From Flavobacterium piscinae (GTDB lineage: Bacteria; Bacteroidota; Bacteroidia; Flavobacteriales; Flavobacteriaceae), in contig NZ_SBKQ01000001.1 of NCBI RefSeq assembly GCF_004122145.1, positions 62,001 through 126,000 on the forward strand: 64,000 bases of DNA, written 5' to 3'. Under the pieces are notes generated by a model. The model was not told the DNA's origin. It searched no databases and was given only the letters and a program-made list of their open reading frames with translations. How positions within the stretch are numbered: the first letter of the stretch is position 1; every line of letters starts with the position of its first letter. Position numbers and translations under genes: made by a program. Shown piece after piece: positions 54,306-63,749 of the stretch.

Positions 54306-54920
54306 ATGCAAGAGATTATCAAAAGTAGTTTAGTTAAAAGTTATAGTTATTTTACCTATCGTGAACATGTTGCCAATTTGTTGAAAGAAGGAAAATCAAC
54401 TGGAAACGAACAGTCGGAAAGCCTAACAAAATATAGTGAACTGAATGAAGTTCGCATGAATCGATTAGAAAAGACCATTCAAATTACTGAGAGAGTTGCT
54501 CAATCATTAGAGAATTTACAAGCTAATTATATTTGGATTGTAATATCCGAAGGATGGTGTGGTGATGCCGCTCAACTATTACCAATCATCCATAAAATGG
54601 CTGAACTTTCAGAAAAAATTGATTTACGAATTGTTCTTAGAGATGAAAACGAAGCCTTAATGAATCAATTTTTAACCAATGGCGGAAAAGCCATCCCTAA
54701 ATTATTGATTTTGGATGCAGAAACTTTAACCGTTTTGAGTGATTGGGGACCAAGACCGGAAGGAGCCAAAAATTTAATTTTAGATTATAAAACTCGGCAT
54801 GGCGTAGTGGATGAAACTGCTAAAACCGAATTACAAAAATGGTATTTGCACGATAAAGGCATAAGTACACAAAAGGAAATTATAGCTTTGGTTGAAAAGG
54901 TTGAAAAGCAATTAGTTTAA
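54306..54920 (+). CDS. Thioredoxin-family protein with a single active-site cysteine
   Basis: The 204-residue cytoplasmic protein has a thioredoxin fold from about residue 60, after a helical N-terminus. The motif is WCGDA (VISEGWCGDAAQLLPIIHK), so only the first cysteine of CxxC remains. The cis-Pro region is GGKAIPKLLILDAETL. The family is known from Bacteroidota and Firmicutes and is called thioredoxin-like without a proven role. It overlaps the convergent YiiX-like gene by 9 bp. Confidence 0.85.
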   Translation: MQEIIKSSLVKSYSYFTYREHVANLLKEGKSTGNEQSESLTKYSELNEVRMNRLEKTIQITERVAQSLENLQANYIWIVISEGWCGDAAQLLPIIHKMAELSEKIDLRIVLRDENEALMNQFLTNGGKAIPKLLILDAETLTVLSDWGPRPEGAKNLILDYKTRHGVVDETAKTELQKWYLHDKGISTQKEIIALVEKVEKQLV

Positions 54921-55529
54921 TTTCCCCACTATTTTAATTTTATTCGAAGTAGAAATTCCGCCCGGGTTGCAACCTAGTTCTCCCTCCGGAATTTCTATTT
55001 TTAGGTTTTGATAATAGTCTACCCAAGCCGAGAAAAACTCATTTGATTCAGGTTGTTTGAAGGTCATGGGTTGCAATTCAAAAAAGGGTTTTCCGTAAGC
55101 ATTTAAAAAAGCATCGTAAATCAATTCGGAACAATAATATTTACCGTTATCGTATAAATAATCATCATCATACGGAATTCCGATTTGTTGTTTGGAAAAT
55201 GAAATCACTTTTGGAATTAGTTTTTTGTATTTCAATTTTACTCTTCCAATTAACATGGTGGTTTCAGTATTTTTTGTGAATTGTTCCAACGTGACTTTTC
55301 GAACGGCATTTCCGGCTGCTTCGATGATGAAAACAGAATCATTTTCGATGACAACTAAACCGAGATGACTGAAATCATTGCCATTAAAACCGTCTGTTAC
55401 CGCATGAATGGCATCACACAATTCGCCACAATTCATTTTTTGAAACAGTAAATCGCCGTTTCTCAAACTTGTTTTTTGAGGAAAAACAAACCAACTGAAA
55501 AGTAGAAAAAATAGTATGAACTTAGCCAT
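54912..55529 (-). CDS. Secreted YiiX/YebB-like NlpC/P60 cysteine hydrolase
   Basis: The 205-residue protein starts at ATG 55529 with a signal peptide (MAKFILFFLLFSWFVFPQ). It has the permuted papain-like pattern: GDLLFQ, His in DFSHLGLVV and Cys in YYCSELIYDAF. Such enzymes cut cell-wall peptides or lipid amides. The start overlaps truB by 8 bp, so it is coupled to it. The longer frame (226 residues) would put 21 residues before the signal peptide and is rejected. Confidence 0.83.
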   Translation of the reverse strand: MAKFILFFLLFSWFVFPQKTSLRNGDLLFQKMNCGELCDAIHAVTDGFNGNDFSHLGLVVIENDSVFIIEAAGNAVRKVTLEQFTKNTETTMLIGRVKLKYKKLIPKVISFSKQQIGIPYDDDYLYDNGKYYCSELIYDAFLNAYGKPFFELQPMTFKQPESNEFFSAWVDYYQNLKIEIPEGELGCNPGGISTSNKIKIVGKLN

Positions 55530-56220
55530 TTTTTTTGATTTTATTCTCAAAATCATCCGGCGAAACTCCATTTTCAACTGAATAATCGCCAATTTTTGTA
55601 CGTCGTAAAACTGTTAAATGAGCACCGGAGTTCAGAGCTTTTCCAAAATCATGAGCTAATGAACGAATATAAGTTCCTTTACTGCAAACGACTCTAAAAT
55701 CAATTTCGGGTAATTCAATTCGGGTTATTTCAAATTCGTGAATTGTGGTTTTTCGGCTCTGCATTTCAACTTCAGCACCGGCACGAGCGTGTTCATACAT
55801 GCGAATTCCGTCTTTTTTGATGGCCGAAAAAACAGGTGGTTTTTGGTCAATTTCGCCAATAAATAGAGGTAAAGTCTGATGAATCAATGTTTCATTAATA
55901 TGATCAATTGAAAAATTTTCATCCATTTCCGTTTCTAAATCGTAAGATGGAGTGGTGGCTCCTAAATAGAACGTTCCGGTATATTCTTTGGCTTGTCCTT
56001 GAATTTCGGTAATTCGCTTGGTGAATTTTCCTGTACAAATAATCAATAATCCGGTGGCTAAAGGATCTAATGTTCCGGCATGACCAATTTTAAATTTTTT
56101 AGGAAGATTTAATTCGCGTTTCAAAGTGTATTTTAATTTATTCACCGCTTGAAATGAAGACCATTTTAAAGGTTTGTCAATTAAGATAACTTTTCCTTCT
56201 AAAATTTCTTCCGCTGTCAT
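55522..56220 (-). CDS. truB: tRNA pseudouridine-55 synthase
   Basis: The 232-residue enzyme makes pseudouridine 55 in the tRNA T loop. The catalytic Asp lies in KIGHAGTLDPLATGLL, and the later motifs VVCSKGTYIRSLAHDFG and HLTVLRRTKIGDY are those of TruB. It is shorter than E. coli TruB because the C-terminal PUA domain is reduced, as is common in this phylum. It stops inside the next gene's signal peptide and begins 2 bp after uppP. Confidence 0.95.
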   Translation of the reverse strand: MTAEEILEGKVILIDKPLKWSSFQAVNKLKYTLKRELNLPKKFKIGHAGTLDPLATGLLIICTGKFTKRITEIQGQAKEYTGTFYLGATTPSYDLETEMDENFSIDHINETLIHQTLPLFIGEIDQKPPVFSAIKKDGIRMYEHARAGAEVEMQSRKTTIHEFEITRIELPEIDFRVVCSKGTYIRSLAHDFGKALNSGAHLTVLRRTKIGDYSVENGVSPDDFENKIKKNG

Positions 56221-56221
56221 G

Positions 56222-57007
56222 TTAGATTACGGTTAATTTTTGAACAAAGAAGTGAATCAATAAAATGGCAAGTCCGGCAACAATTCTATAAAAACCGAAA
56301 ATTTTAAATCCGTGCTTCGTTAAGAAACCAATAAATGATTTTATGGCAATTAAGGCAACAATAAAACCAACTACATTTCCAATAATTAATAAATTGACTT
56401 GATCTTGAGAAAGTTCAAAACCGGCTTTGTAATAGTCATATGATTTTTTAAGTGTTGCACCTAACATGGTTGGAATCGCTAAGAAAAATGAAAATTCCGC
56501 AGCCGTTGTTCGAGATAATTTTTGAGTCATTCCGCCAACGATGCTGGCTCCACTTCTTGAAACTCCCGGAATCATCGCCAAACATTGAAATAATCCAATT
56601 TTAAAGGCGGTAGTATAGGAAATTTCAGTCCCTTCAGAATTGCCAAACCAATCGTCAACTTTCAGTAATAAAAAGCCACCAATGATTAAAGAAACAGCAA
56701 CTGTAATAGGGTTTTCGAGTAAACCATCAATAAAATCACTTAATAATAAACCAAAAATTACCGCTGGTATAAATGCAACCAATAATTTAAAATAAAAATC
56801 GATGGATTGAAAAAAGCGTTTAAAATAGAGAACTATCACAGATAGTATCGTTCCTAATTGAATGACAATGGTAAATAATTTTGTAAAATCGTCCTGTGCA
56901 ATTCCAAAAAAGGACGACGCAATAATCATATGCCCAGTTGAGGAAACGGGAAGAAATTCTGTAATACCTTCGATAATAGCAAGAATTATGGCTTGAATTG
57001 TATTCAT
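56222..57007 (-). CDS. uppP: Undecaprenyl-diphosphatase (BacA type)
   Basis: The 261-residue inner-membrane enzyme recycles the lipid carrier of peptidoglycan synthesis and gives bacitracin tolerance. Both BacA motifs are present: [16 protein letters not shown] (residues 13-28) and the [10 protein letters not shown] of the second half, in an eight-helix chain. truB follows at 2 bp and DUF3098 and ftsX precede it, an order common in Bacteroidota. Confidence 0.96.
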   Translation of the reverse strand: MNTIQAIILAIIEGITEFLPVSSTGHMIIASSFFGIAQDDFTKLFTIVIQLGTILSVIVLYFKRFFQSIDFYFKLLVAFIPAVIFGLLLSDFIDGLLENPITVAVSLIIGGFLLLKVDDWFGNSEGTEISYTTAFKIGLFQCLAMIPGVSRSGASIVGGMTQKLSRTTAAEFSFFLAIPTMLGATLKKSYDYYKAGFELSQDQVNLLIIGNVVGFIVALIAIKSFIGFLTKHGFKIFGFYRIVAGLAILLIHFFVQKLTVI

Positions 57008-57103
57008 GGAAGAAAATTAGATTGTTGAATTCGATGACTTTTGAATTGTCAGATTGTTAGATTTTAAATTGTATTTCGAATAATCTAAAAATCAAATAAC
57101 CGT

Positions 57104-57349
57104 TTATCCTTTCTTAGGATTTTTCATGATTGCATAAACCACCACGCCAAATCCAGCCAACACAACCGTTGGAGCCAAACGAATTCTTCTAAAGTCAAAA
57201 ATAGCTTCACTAAAGACTTTTGGGTCATCACTACCGCCGCCGCTCATTAAAATGAAACCTAAGACGATGATTCCAATTCCGATTAAAAGGATTTTATAAT
57301 TAATTTTTTCAAAGATAAACTCTTGCTTTTGTTCGTTTTTACTACTCAT
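57104..57349 (-). CDS. DUF3098 small membrane protein
   Basis: The 81-residue protein has two helices (YKILLIGIGIIVLGFILMSGGG, residues 18-39, and LAPTVVLAGFGVVVYAIM, 57-74) separated by the acidic DDPKVFSEAIFDFRRI. This SGGGSDDP...FDFRR signature is DUF3098, found only beside ftsX and uppP in Bacteroidota. It lies 15 bp after ftsX, so it may belong to the FtsX system. The 96-bp spacer to uppP holds degenerate AATTGTCAGATTG repeats. Confidence 0.9.
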   Translation of the reverse strand: MSSKNEQKQEFIFEKINYKILLIGIGIIVLGFILMSGGGSDDPKVFSEAIFDFRRIRLAPTVVLAGFGVVVYAIMKNPKKG

Positions 57350-57364
57350 TTTTTTCTGATAAAA

Positions 57365-58240
57365 TTAATATAAATCGTCTGTTCTTAAGTTCAAGAATTT
57401 TTGGGTTGCGAAGAAAGTACTGAACCATGAAATCAAAATTCCTAACAGTAAAACACCTGCTAATACTGCACCAATCATAACTTTATTTTCTAAAACCCCA
57501 AGTTTAGGGAAATTAGAATCAATATAAAACAACACGCCAACAATAGCCATAATAGCCAATAAAGCACCAATAATTCCTAATTTAATACTTCGCAAAATGA
57601 AAGGTTTTCGAATGAACGACTTAGTTGCACCTACCATTTGCATGGTTTTAATGATAAATCGGTTGGAATAAATGGATAATCGCATCGAACTATTGATTAA
57701 TAAAACAGCGATGAAGGCTAAAAATCCGGTTATAATTAACATCCAAAAAGTGATTTTTTTGATATTATCATTCACTAAATCAACCAAATGTTTGTCGTAA
57801 ACAATATCAGAAATCATTTTATTTTCCTTAAATTCCAGTTCAATTTTTTTGATGCTATCCGCTTGAACATAATCGGCTTTCAAGTGAATGTCGAATGAAT
57901 TTTGCAACGGATTGAACCCTAAAAACTGCATAAAATCTTCGCCAATAATATCTTTGTGTTTGGAAGCTGCCGTTTCTTTGGAAACAAATGTGTCGGTTTT
58001 AACGTAGGCCGACGCTTTTAGTTTGGCTTCGAAATTTTTGAGCACACTATCATTGGCTGCATCTTTAAAATAAACCGACATCGGAATTTCTTCTTTAAAG
58101 TCATCGGAAATTTTTTTGGAATTAATCACAAAAAAACCAAGAATTCCCAATAAAAAAAGCACTAAAAACACACTCAATACCACAGAAAAATAGGAAGAAA
58201 TAAGTCGTCTTTTTTGATACTTTTCGTAAGAAGATGCCAT
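57365..58240 (-). CDS. ftsX: FtsX-like cell-division permease
   Basis: The 291-residue protein has the FtsX layout: a cytoplasmic N-terminal tail, helix 1 (VVLSVFLVLFLLGILGFFV), a periplasmic domain (about 45-165) and three more helices ending in the conserved LISWFSTFFATQKFLNLRTDDLY. With FtsE it controls peptidoglycan hydrolases at the septum. ftsE is not in this window. It heads the DUF3098-uppP-truB gene set and is divergent from leuS. Confidence 0.92.
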   Translation of the reverse strand: MASSYEKYQKRRLISSYFSVVLSVFLVLFLLGILGFFVINSKKISDDFKEEIPMSVYFKDAANDSVLKNFEAKLKASAYVKTDTFVSKETAASKHKDIIGEDFMQFLGFNPLQNSFDIHLKADYVQADSIKKIELEFKENKMISDIVYDKHLVDLVNDNIKKITFWMLIITGFLAFIAVLLINSSMRLSIYSNRFIIKTMQMVGATKSFIRKPFILRSIKLGIIGALLAIMAIVGVLFYIDSNFPKLGVLENKVMIGAVLAGVLLLGILISWFSTFFATQKFLNLRTDDLY

Positions 58241-58306
58241 AGAAATTAATTTAAGCCGTAAAATTAAAAAAGAATTTGGTTAAACCACAGTTTATAACGT
58301 TGAAAG

Positions 58307-58337
58307 TTTTGAGTTTAGTACAATAAACGTAAATTTG
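58307..58337 (+). promoter_or_regulatory. Promoter of leuS
   Basis: TTTTG (58307-58311), 18 bases and TAAATTTG (58330-58337) form a complete Bacteroidota promoter. The start codon lies 53 bp downstream and the spacer contains CAACTTAGTAACTCAG strings. Confidence 0.7.
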
Positions 58338-58390
58338 CCCTTTAAAAAACCTTAGCAACTTAGTAACTCAGTTCCTCAGAACCTTACAAC

Positions 58391-61300
58391 ATGAAATACT
58401 TCCACGAACAAATCGAAGCCAAATGGCAAGAATATTGGGCTAAAAATCAAACATTTGCCGCAGAAAACAACTCTGAAAAGCCAAAATATTACGTACTGGA
58501 TATGTTTCCGTATCCATCGGGTGCCGGTTTGCACGTGGGTCATCCGCTGGGTTATATTGCTTCAGACATCGTGGCTCGTTACAAAAGACACAAAGGTTTT
58601 AATGTGTTGCATCCGCAAGGCTATGATTCGTTTGGACTTCCGGCGGAGCAATATGCCATTCAAACCGGACAACATCCCGAAAAAACAACTAAAGAAAATA
58701 TTGCTCGTTACCGGGAACAATTGGATAAAATCGGTTTTTCATTTGATTGGAGTAGAGAAGTACGCACTTCTAATCCAGAGTATTACAAATGGACGCAGTG
58801 GATTTTTATTCAATTGTTTGAATCCTATTATTGTAGAGTAGCTGATAAGGCATATCCCATTTCGGAATTGATAAAAGTGTTTGAACGTGAAGGAAACAGC
58901 AACGTTGATTTAGTTTGTGATGATGGTGTAGAACTTTTTTCAGCTGCAGAATGGAATTCCTTTTCATCGGAAAAACAACAGGAAATACTTTTGCAATACC
59001 GTTTAACGTATTTGGCTGAAACCGAAGTCAACTGGTGTCCCGCTTTGGGAACCGTTTTAGCGAATGATGAAATTGTCAATGGCGTTTCTGAACGTGGCGG
59101 TCATCCCGTCATTCGCAAAAAAATGACACAATGGAGTATGCGTATTTCGGCCTACGCCGAACGTTTGTTACAAGGTTTAGAAACGATTGATTGGAGCGAA
59201 AGCATTAAAGAAAGTCAACGAAATTGGATCGGGAAGAGTGTTGGGGCTTCTGTAAAGTTTCAGGTTTCAGGTTCCAAGTTTCAGGTTGAAGTGTTTACCA
59301 CAAGACCCGACACCATCTTCGGAGTCACTTTTATGACCCTCGCACCCGAGCACGACTTGGTTTCGCAAATCACTACACCCGAACAAAAAGCAGCCGTTGA
59401 AGCCTATGTGGAAGCTACCGCCAAACGTTCTGAACGCGAGCGAATGGCTGATGTAAAAACCATTTCAGGTGTTTTCACCGGAGCGTATGCTGAGCATCCG
59501 TTTACCAAAGAACCGATTCCAATTTGGATTGGTGATTATGTTTTGGCAGGTTATGGAACCGGAGCCGTTATGGCTGTTCCGTGTGGGGATGAACGCGATT
59601 TTGCGTTTGCCAATTTCTTTAAAGGGACTCAAGGAATGCCCGAAATTAAAAATATTTTTAACCAAGATATTTCCGAAGCAGCTTTTGCCGAAAAAGGAGG
59701 ATTTGAATTAGTGAATTCCGATTTCTTAAACGGATTGGATTATAAAGAAGGAACCAAAAAAGCCATTGAAGCCTTAGAACAAATTGGTCATGGAAAAGGA
59801 AAAACCAATTACCGTTTGCGTGATGCGGTTTTCTCCCGTCAACGTTATTGGGGTGAGCCGTTTCCGGTGTATTATGTAAATGGTTTACCGCAAATGATTG
59901 ATGCAAAATATTTACCTATCATTTTACCGGAAGTAGAGAAATATTTACCTACCGAAGACGGTCAACCGCCTTTAGGAAATGCAACGCATTGGGCTTGGGA
60001 CAGTGAGCAGTGTGCAGTGGTTAGTAATCAGATGATTGATGACAAAACCGTTTTTCCTTTAGAATTGAACACCATGCCGGGTTGGGCAGGAAGTTCTTGG
60101 TATTGGATGCGGTACATGGATGCTCATAACGAAAATGAATTTGCCGGCCAAGAGGCCTTGAACTATTGGGAAAATGTCGATTTATACATTGGAGGAAGCG
60201 AACACGCCACCGGCCATTTATTGTATTCGCGTTTTTGGAATAAATTTCTAAAAGACCGCGGATTCATCACACCCGAAGAACCGTTTAAAAAATTGATTAA
60301 TCAGGGGATGATTTTGGGGATGAGTGCGATTGTTTATAGGTTAGTAGTTTCAAGTGTTTCTGGAGGTCGAAATGAATTTGGACAAGATACTGTAGGTGAT
60401 AATATTTATGGAAAACCGATATATGTCAGTTCAAAATATTATAAAGAATTTATCAAATATAAAATAGTTTCAACCGAAAGTAATTTCGGTATTAGATTCG
60501 GTAGAGGAACAGATGTCATAATTAATAACGAAAAAAACGAAGTCTTAACCGAACTTTCTACATCACTATTTGAAAAAACTTCATCTAATACGACTGGGAT
60601 AACCATTTACGAAGATTCATTTGATATTATTGATATTAATGATTTACGAGTAGATGTTAATATTGTTAATTCTTCCGATGAAATAGATTTAGAAAAATTA
60701 AGAAATTGGATTCCTGAATTTAAAGATGCAGAATTCATTCTAGAAAATGGTAAATACATCGTAGGTCGTGAAGTCGAAAAAATGTCTAAAAGATGGTATA
60801 ACGTTGTTAACCCCGACGACATTTGCAACCAATACGGTGCCGATACCTTACGTTTATACGAAATGTTCCTCGGTCCGTTAGAACAAGCTAAACCTTGGAA
60901 TACAGCCGGAATTACAGGGGTTTCCGGTTTCCTGAAAAAATTATGGCGTTTGTATTTTGATGATAACGGTTTAATCGTAACCAACGATGAACCAACGGCA
61001 GAAATGTACAAATCTTTACACAAAACCATCAAAAAAGTAACGGAAGATATCGAGAATTTCTCGTTCAATACTTCGGTTTCACAGTTTATGATTTGTGTGA
61101 ACGAATTGGCACAATTGAAATGCAACCACCGAAAAATCTTAGAACCGTTGGCCATTTTAGTTTCGCCGTATGCTCCGCACATTGCCGAAGAATTATGGAG
61201 TCAATTGGGTCACGAAGGTTCAATTTCTACCGTTGCATTTCCGGTTTTTGAAGAGAAATATTTAATAGAATCCGAAAAAGAATACCCGGTTTCCTTCAAC

Positions 61301-61459
61301 GGAAAAATGCGATTTACCATCAAATTACCGTTGGATTTAACCGCTGCTCAAATTGAAGAAATTGTGATGGTAGACGAACGAACCCAAGCACAACTGCAAG
61401 GCAGAACACCCAATAAAGTGATTATTGTTCCCGGGAAAATCATCAACTTAGTCGGATAA
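58391..61459 (+). CDS. leuS: Leucyl-tRNA synthetase with two unusual insertions
   Basis: The 1022-residue class Ia enzyme charges tRNA-Leu. The HIGH motif is H48-VGH51 ([12 protein letters not shown]), and the editing domain (about 280-520) contains TTRPDTIFG and GTGAVMAVP. The KMSKS loop reads KMSKR (797-801), and the anticodon and C-terminal domains follow. It is longer than E. coli LeuRS (860). Residues 289-299 ([11 protein letters not shown]) are encoded by a copy of the dispersed repeat, and about 110 extra residues lie near 651-762 between the catalytic core and the KMSKS loop. A repeat-like stretch also encodes [11 protein letters not shown] near 538. The reading frame is intact, so I take it as functional. 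Confidence 0.95.
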   Translation: MKYFHEQIEAKWQEYWAKNQTFAAENNSEKPKYYVLDMFPYPSGAGLHVGHPLGYIASDIVARYKRHKGFNVLHPQGYDSFGLPAEQYAIQTGQHPEKTTKENIARYREQLDKIGFSFDWSREVRTSNPEYYKWTQWIFIQLFESYYCRVADKAYPISELIKVFEREGNSNVDLVCDDGVELFSAAEWNSFSSEKQQEILLQYRLTYLAETEVNWCPALGTVLANDEIVNGVSERGGHPVIRKKMTQWSMRISAYAERLLQGLETIDWSESIKESQRNWIGKSVGASVKFQVSGSKFQVEVFTTRPDTIFGVTFMTLAPEHDLVSQITTPEQKAAVEAYVEATAKRSERERMADVKTISGVFTGAYAEHPFTKEPIPIWIGDYVLAGYGTGAVMAVPCGDERDFAFANFFKGTQGMPEIKNIFNQDISEAAFAEKGGFELVNSDFLNGLDYKEGTKKAIEALEQIGHGKGKTNYRLRDAVFSRQRYWGEPFPVYYVNGLPQMIDAKYLPIILPEVEKYLPTEDGQPPLGNATHWAWDSEQCAVVSNQMIDDKTVFPLELNTMPGWAGSSWYWMRYMDAHNENEFAGQEALNYWENVDLYIGGSEHATGHLLYSRFWNKFLKDRGFITPEEPFKKLINQGMILGMSAIVYRLVVSSVSGGRNEFGQDTVGDNIYGKPIYVSSKYYKEFIKYKIVSTESNFGIRFGRGTDVIINNEKNEVLTELSTSLFEKTSSNTTGITIYEDSFDIIDINDLRVDVNIVNSSDEIDLEKLRNWIPEFKDAEFILENGKYIVGREVEKMSKRWYNVVNPDDICNQYGADTLRLYEMFLGPLEQAKPWNTAGITGVSGFLKKLWRLYFDDNGLIVTNDEPTAEMYKSLHKTIKKVTEDIENFSFNTSVSQFMICVNELAQLKCNHRKILEPLAILVSPYAPHIAEELWSQLGHEGSISTVAFPVFEEKYLIESEKEYPVSFNGKMRFTIKLPLDLTAAQIEEIVMVDERTQAQLQGRTPNKVIIVPGKIINLVG
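59255..59287 (+). repeat. Dispersed repeat inside leuS
   Basis: AAGTTTCAGGTTTCAGG and CCAAGTTTCAGGTT lie side by side, in frame, at the start of the editing domain of leuS. They match the TTTCAGGTTTCAAGTT family found in four spacers of this window. They encode the 11 residues K289 to V299. Confidence 0.7.
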
Positions 61460-61476
61460 TATTATTAAAATAGTTT

Positions 61477-61518
61477 ACCACGGATTAACTTATTTTAAAG
61501 GTGATCCGTGGTTTTTTT
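61477..61518 (+). terminator. Terminator of leuS
   Basis: A 9-bp perfect stem (ACCACGGAT at 61477-61485, ATCCGTGGT at 61504-61512) is followed by seven T. Confidence 0.85.
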
Positions 61519-61602
61519 GTGAACAATTTATAATAAAATCTTAAAATAATCGCTTTTAGAATAAATCGTATTAATTTTATAAAAAAGTTAAAATTTAAAA
61601 AC

Positions 61603-62286
61603 ATGAAAAGAATCTTTTTTATTGCCTCAGTATTGTTGGCTCAGTTCACTTTTGCACAAGAGCAGGAAACGGTTTCAACCGACGAAAAAAAATGTGTATT
61701 GCCCAAAACGGATATATACATTGGTGTGGGCGGTGTTTTTTACAATGATTTTTCTTTGAATCAAAAAATTAGAGCATCGGGTATGCCTGAAATTCGCGAA
61801 ACCATGCCGGAGTTAATGATTGGGATTAACTCATTATGGGAAAAATATTCATTTGATATGGATCTTTCTACCAGCTATTCTAATAAGAAAAACAGTACTA
61901 CTCAGAATAAGTTTGCGAGCGGTACTTTACGTCTTCGTGGACATTATAATTTTGTAAATAAATCCAGAATTTTATTATCCGGGGGATTAAATGTGGCTTA
62001 CACCCACAACGATTTGAATTTATATTCTCGTAATAATGACATCAACTTAAACGATTTGAATCCTGAAAATAATTCAGGACATGTGAGTTTAAAAAATGAT
62101 ATTTTTTATGCCGGTCCGTCGTTGGCATTCAATTTAAAAAGAAAGGAAAAATTAAGCATTCGTTTAAATGTGGGGTATGAATTTGCTTTCACCAATGGAA
62201 AATGGAAATCAGATTATGCCAGCGTATCTAATTCGGTGAAAGAAAATGGTCAAAACCGCTTGATGGTTGGAGTAGTGTTCTTCTAA
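61603..62286 (+). CDS. Outer-membrane beta-barrel protein, unknown function
   Basis: The 227-residue protein has a signal peptide (MKRIFFIASVLLAQFTFAQ) and about eight to ten alternating strands, ending in the aromatic GVVFF typical of outer-membrane barrels. I see no domain that tells its role. It is a single gene between leuS and the zinc peptidase gene. Confidence 0.75.
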   Translation: MKRIFFIASVLLAQFTFAQEQETVSTDEKKCVLPKTDIYIGVGGVFYNDFSLNQKIRASGMPEIRETMPELMIGINSLWEKYSFDMDLSTSYSNKKNSTTQNKFASGTLRLRGHYNFVNKSRILLSGGLNVAYTHNDLNLYSRNNDINLNDLNPENNSGHVSLKNDIFYAGPSLAFNLKRKEKLSIRLNVGYEFAFTNGKWKSDYASVSNSVKENGQNRLMVGVVFF

Positions 62287-62319
62287 AACATGACAAAATT
62301 TCAGCAAAAAGAATGCTTT

Positions 62320-62327
62320 TAAATTTG
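62320..62327 (+). promoter_or_regulatory. -7 element upstream of the zinc peptidase gene
   Basis: TAAATTTG matches TAnnTTTG, 50 bp upstream of the start at 62378. A second, weaker TATATTTA lies closer to the gene. Confidence 0.35.
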
Positions 62328-62377
62328 GCTTGTAATTTGCTATTTAATTTGTAACTTTATATTTAAAAAATAGAATT

Positions 62378-63049
62378 ATGTTTATAATATTGATGGTTGT
62401 AATCATGGGAGCCAGTTGGTTCGTGAGTTACAGATTGCAAAGTAAGTTTGATAAATATTCTAAATTGCATTTGCAAAATGGAATGAGTGGTGCCGAAATT
62501 GCCGAAAAAATGTTAGCCGATCACGGGATTAGAAACGTTCGAGTTATTTCTACACCGGGTAGATTAACAGACCACTATAATCCTGCAGATAAAACAGTAA
62601 ACTTAAGTGAAGCGGTTTACAATCAACGAAATGCTGCTGCAGCCGCTGTTGCCGCTCACGAAGTTGGTCATGCAGTTCAACATGCAACGGCTTATTCTTG
62701 GTTAACCATGCGTTCAAAATTAGTGCCGGTAGTTAGCGTAGCTTCTCGATTTGTACAATGGATTTTGTTAGCCGGAATATTAATGGTTAATACATTCCCG
62801 CAATTATTACTTGTTGGAATTGTAATTTTCTCCATGACAACCTTGTTCTCTGTTATCACCTTACCGGTTGAATATGATGCCAGTAATCGTGCCTTAGCAT
62901 GGTTAGAAAATAAACGAATCGTAAATCAACAAGAATTAGCAGGTTCAAAAGATGCTTTAAAATGGGCGGCTCGAACTTATGTTGTTGCCGCAATTGGCTC
63001 CATCGGGACCTTGTTGTATTACATTATGATTTATATGAATCGTAGATAA
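62378..63049 (+). CDS. YugP-family membrane zinc metallopeptidase
   Basis: The 223-residue protein has an N-terminal membrane helix, the zinc motif HEVGH (H94, E95, H98) in AAVAAHEVGHAVQHA, and three or more later helices (about 115-170 and 195-218). A distal Glu/Asp in LPVEYDASNRALAWLE fits the third zinc ligand. It matches the YugP/DUF2268-like neutral zinc peptidases of the inner membrane. The substrate is unknown. Confidence 0.88.
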   Translation: MFIILMVVIMGASWFVSYRLQSKFDKYSKLHLQNGMSGAEIAEKMLADHGIRNVRVISTPGRLTDHYNPADKTVNLSEAVYNQRNAAAAAVAAHEVGHAVQHATAYSWLTMRSKLVPVVSVASRFVQWILLAGILMVNTFPQLLLVGIVIFSMTTLFSVITLPVEYDASNRALAWLENKRIVNQQELAGSKDALKWAARTYVVAAIGSIGTLLYYIMIYMNRR

Positions 63050-63070
63050 AATTTTGAAATAAAACAACAA

Positions 63071-63100
63071 AATCCGTTACCCTCGTAGCGGATTTTTTTT
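63071..63100 (+). terminator. Terminator of the zinc peptidase gene
   Basis: The arms AATCCGTTA (63071-63079) and TAGCGGATT (63086-63094, one G-U) are followed by eight T. Confidence 0.8.
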
Positions 63101-63221
63101 GGAGCGAATGGCTCGGGCTTTTTCAGGATACCATATTCCCGCTTTTCGTTCCAATTTTTTGTTCACGAGCCAAGCTCGAAACAAAAAGATTTCCTCTACA
63201 ATCGGGGCTAGAGAGGATAGT
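63101..63221. repeat. Structured intergenic element, same plan as at 17.3 kb
   Basis: After GGAGCGAATGGCTCGGG, a hairpin is built from CGAGC (63166-63170) and GCTCG (63174-63178), extended by TTTTTTGTT and ACAAAAA. Then comes GATTTCCTCTACAATCGGGGCTAG with a further AGAGAGG. TTCCCGCTTTTCGTTCC before the hairpin and ATCGGGGCTAG after it are what I remember of a repeat common in Flavobacterium spacers. It ends beside a TTTCAGGTTTCAAGTT arm (63232-63266). Confidence 0.6.
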
Positions 63222-63231
63222 TTGTTTTATT

Positions 63232-63266
63232 GCAGGTTTCAAGTTATTAATCCTCACTTGAAACTT
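63232..63266. repeat. TTTCAGGTTTCAAGTT repeat, degenerate inverted copy
   Basis: GCAGGTTTCAAGTT (63232-63245) and CACTTGAAACTT (63255-63266) form an imperfect inverted pair near the 3' end of the Lrp-type gene. Confidence 0.6.
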
Positions 63267-63278
63267 AAAAATGAAAAA

Positions 63279-63749
63279 CTACAACTGTATCTGTCGCTCA
63301 ATCTGCTGCTCTAACGAAATGAAAGTCTCCGTACGTGAAACTCCTTCAATCGGCTGAATTTTTTTATTGAGCAATTGCATCAAATGTTCGTTATCTCTAC
63401 AAATTATTTTAACCAGAATGCTCCAATTTCCGGTGGTATAATGACATTCCAGCACTTCCGGAATTTTTTTCAATTCCCGCACCGCATCCGAATTGCTCGA
63501 CGCTTTCTCTAAATAAATCCCAATAAAAGCCATGGTTTTATAGCCCAACACTTTATTGTTAATCACAAATTTAGAACCCGAAATCACCCCGGCCTCTTCC
63601 AATTTTCGTAACCGCTGATGAATGGCAGCACCGGAAATTCCGATTTTATTGGCAATTTGAAGAATGGGTTTTCGGGCATCTTCCATCAAATCACGGAGGA
63701 TTTCTTTATCAATACCGTCAATTTCTATTTCAAGCGAATTGATTTTCAT
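63279..63749 (-). CDS. Lrp/AsnC-family transcriptional regulator
   Basis: The 156-residue regulator has an N-terminal AsnC-type winged helix (DKEILRDLMEDARKPILQIANKIGISGAAIHQRLRKLEEAGVISG, about 13-58) and a C-terminal RAM domain (about 75-150, FIGIYLEKASSNSDAVRELKKIPEVLECHYTTGNWSILVKI). It probably senses an amino acid. It is divergent from a secreted-protein gene at the window end across a 176-bp AT-rich spacer. Confidence 0.93.
   Translation of the reverse strand: MKINSLEIEIDGIDKEILRDLMEDARKPILQIANKIGISGAAIHQRLRKLEEAGVISGSKFVINNKVLGYKTMAFIGIYLEKASSNSDAVRELKKIPEVLECHYTTGNWSILVKIICRDNEHLMQLLNKKIQPIEGVSRTETFISLEQQIERQIQL

Noticed and set aside
60344-60675. Inserted foreign gene or intein in leuS
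   Set aside because: There are no intein splicing motifs (N-terminal Cys/Ser block, C-terminal HN), no endonuclease, and the flanks are in-frame LeuRS insertion sequence.
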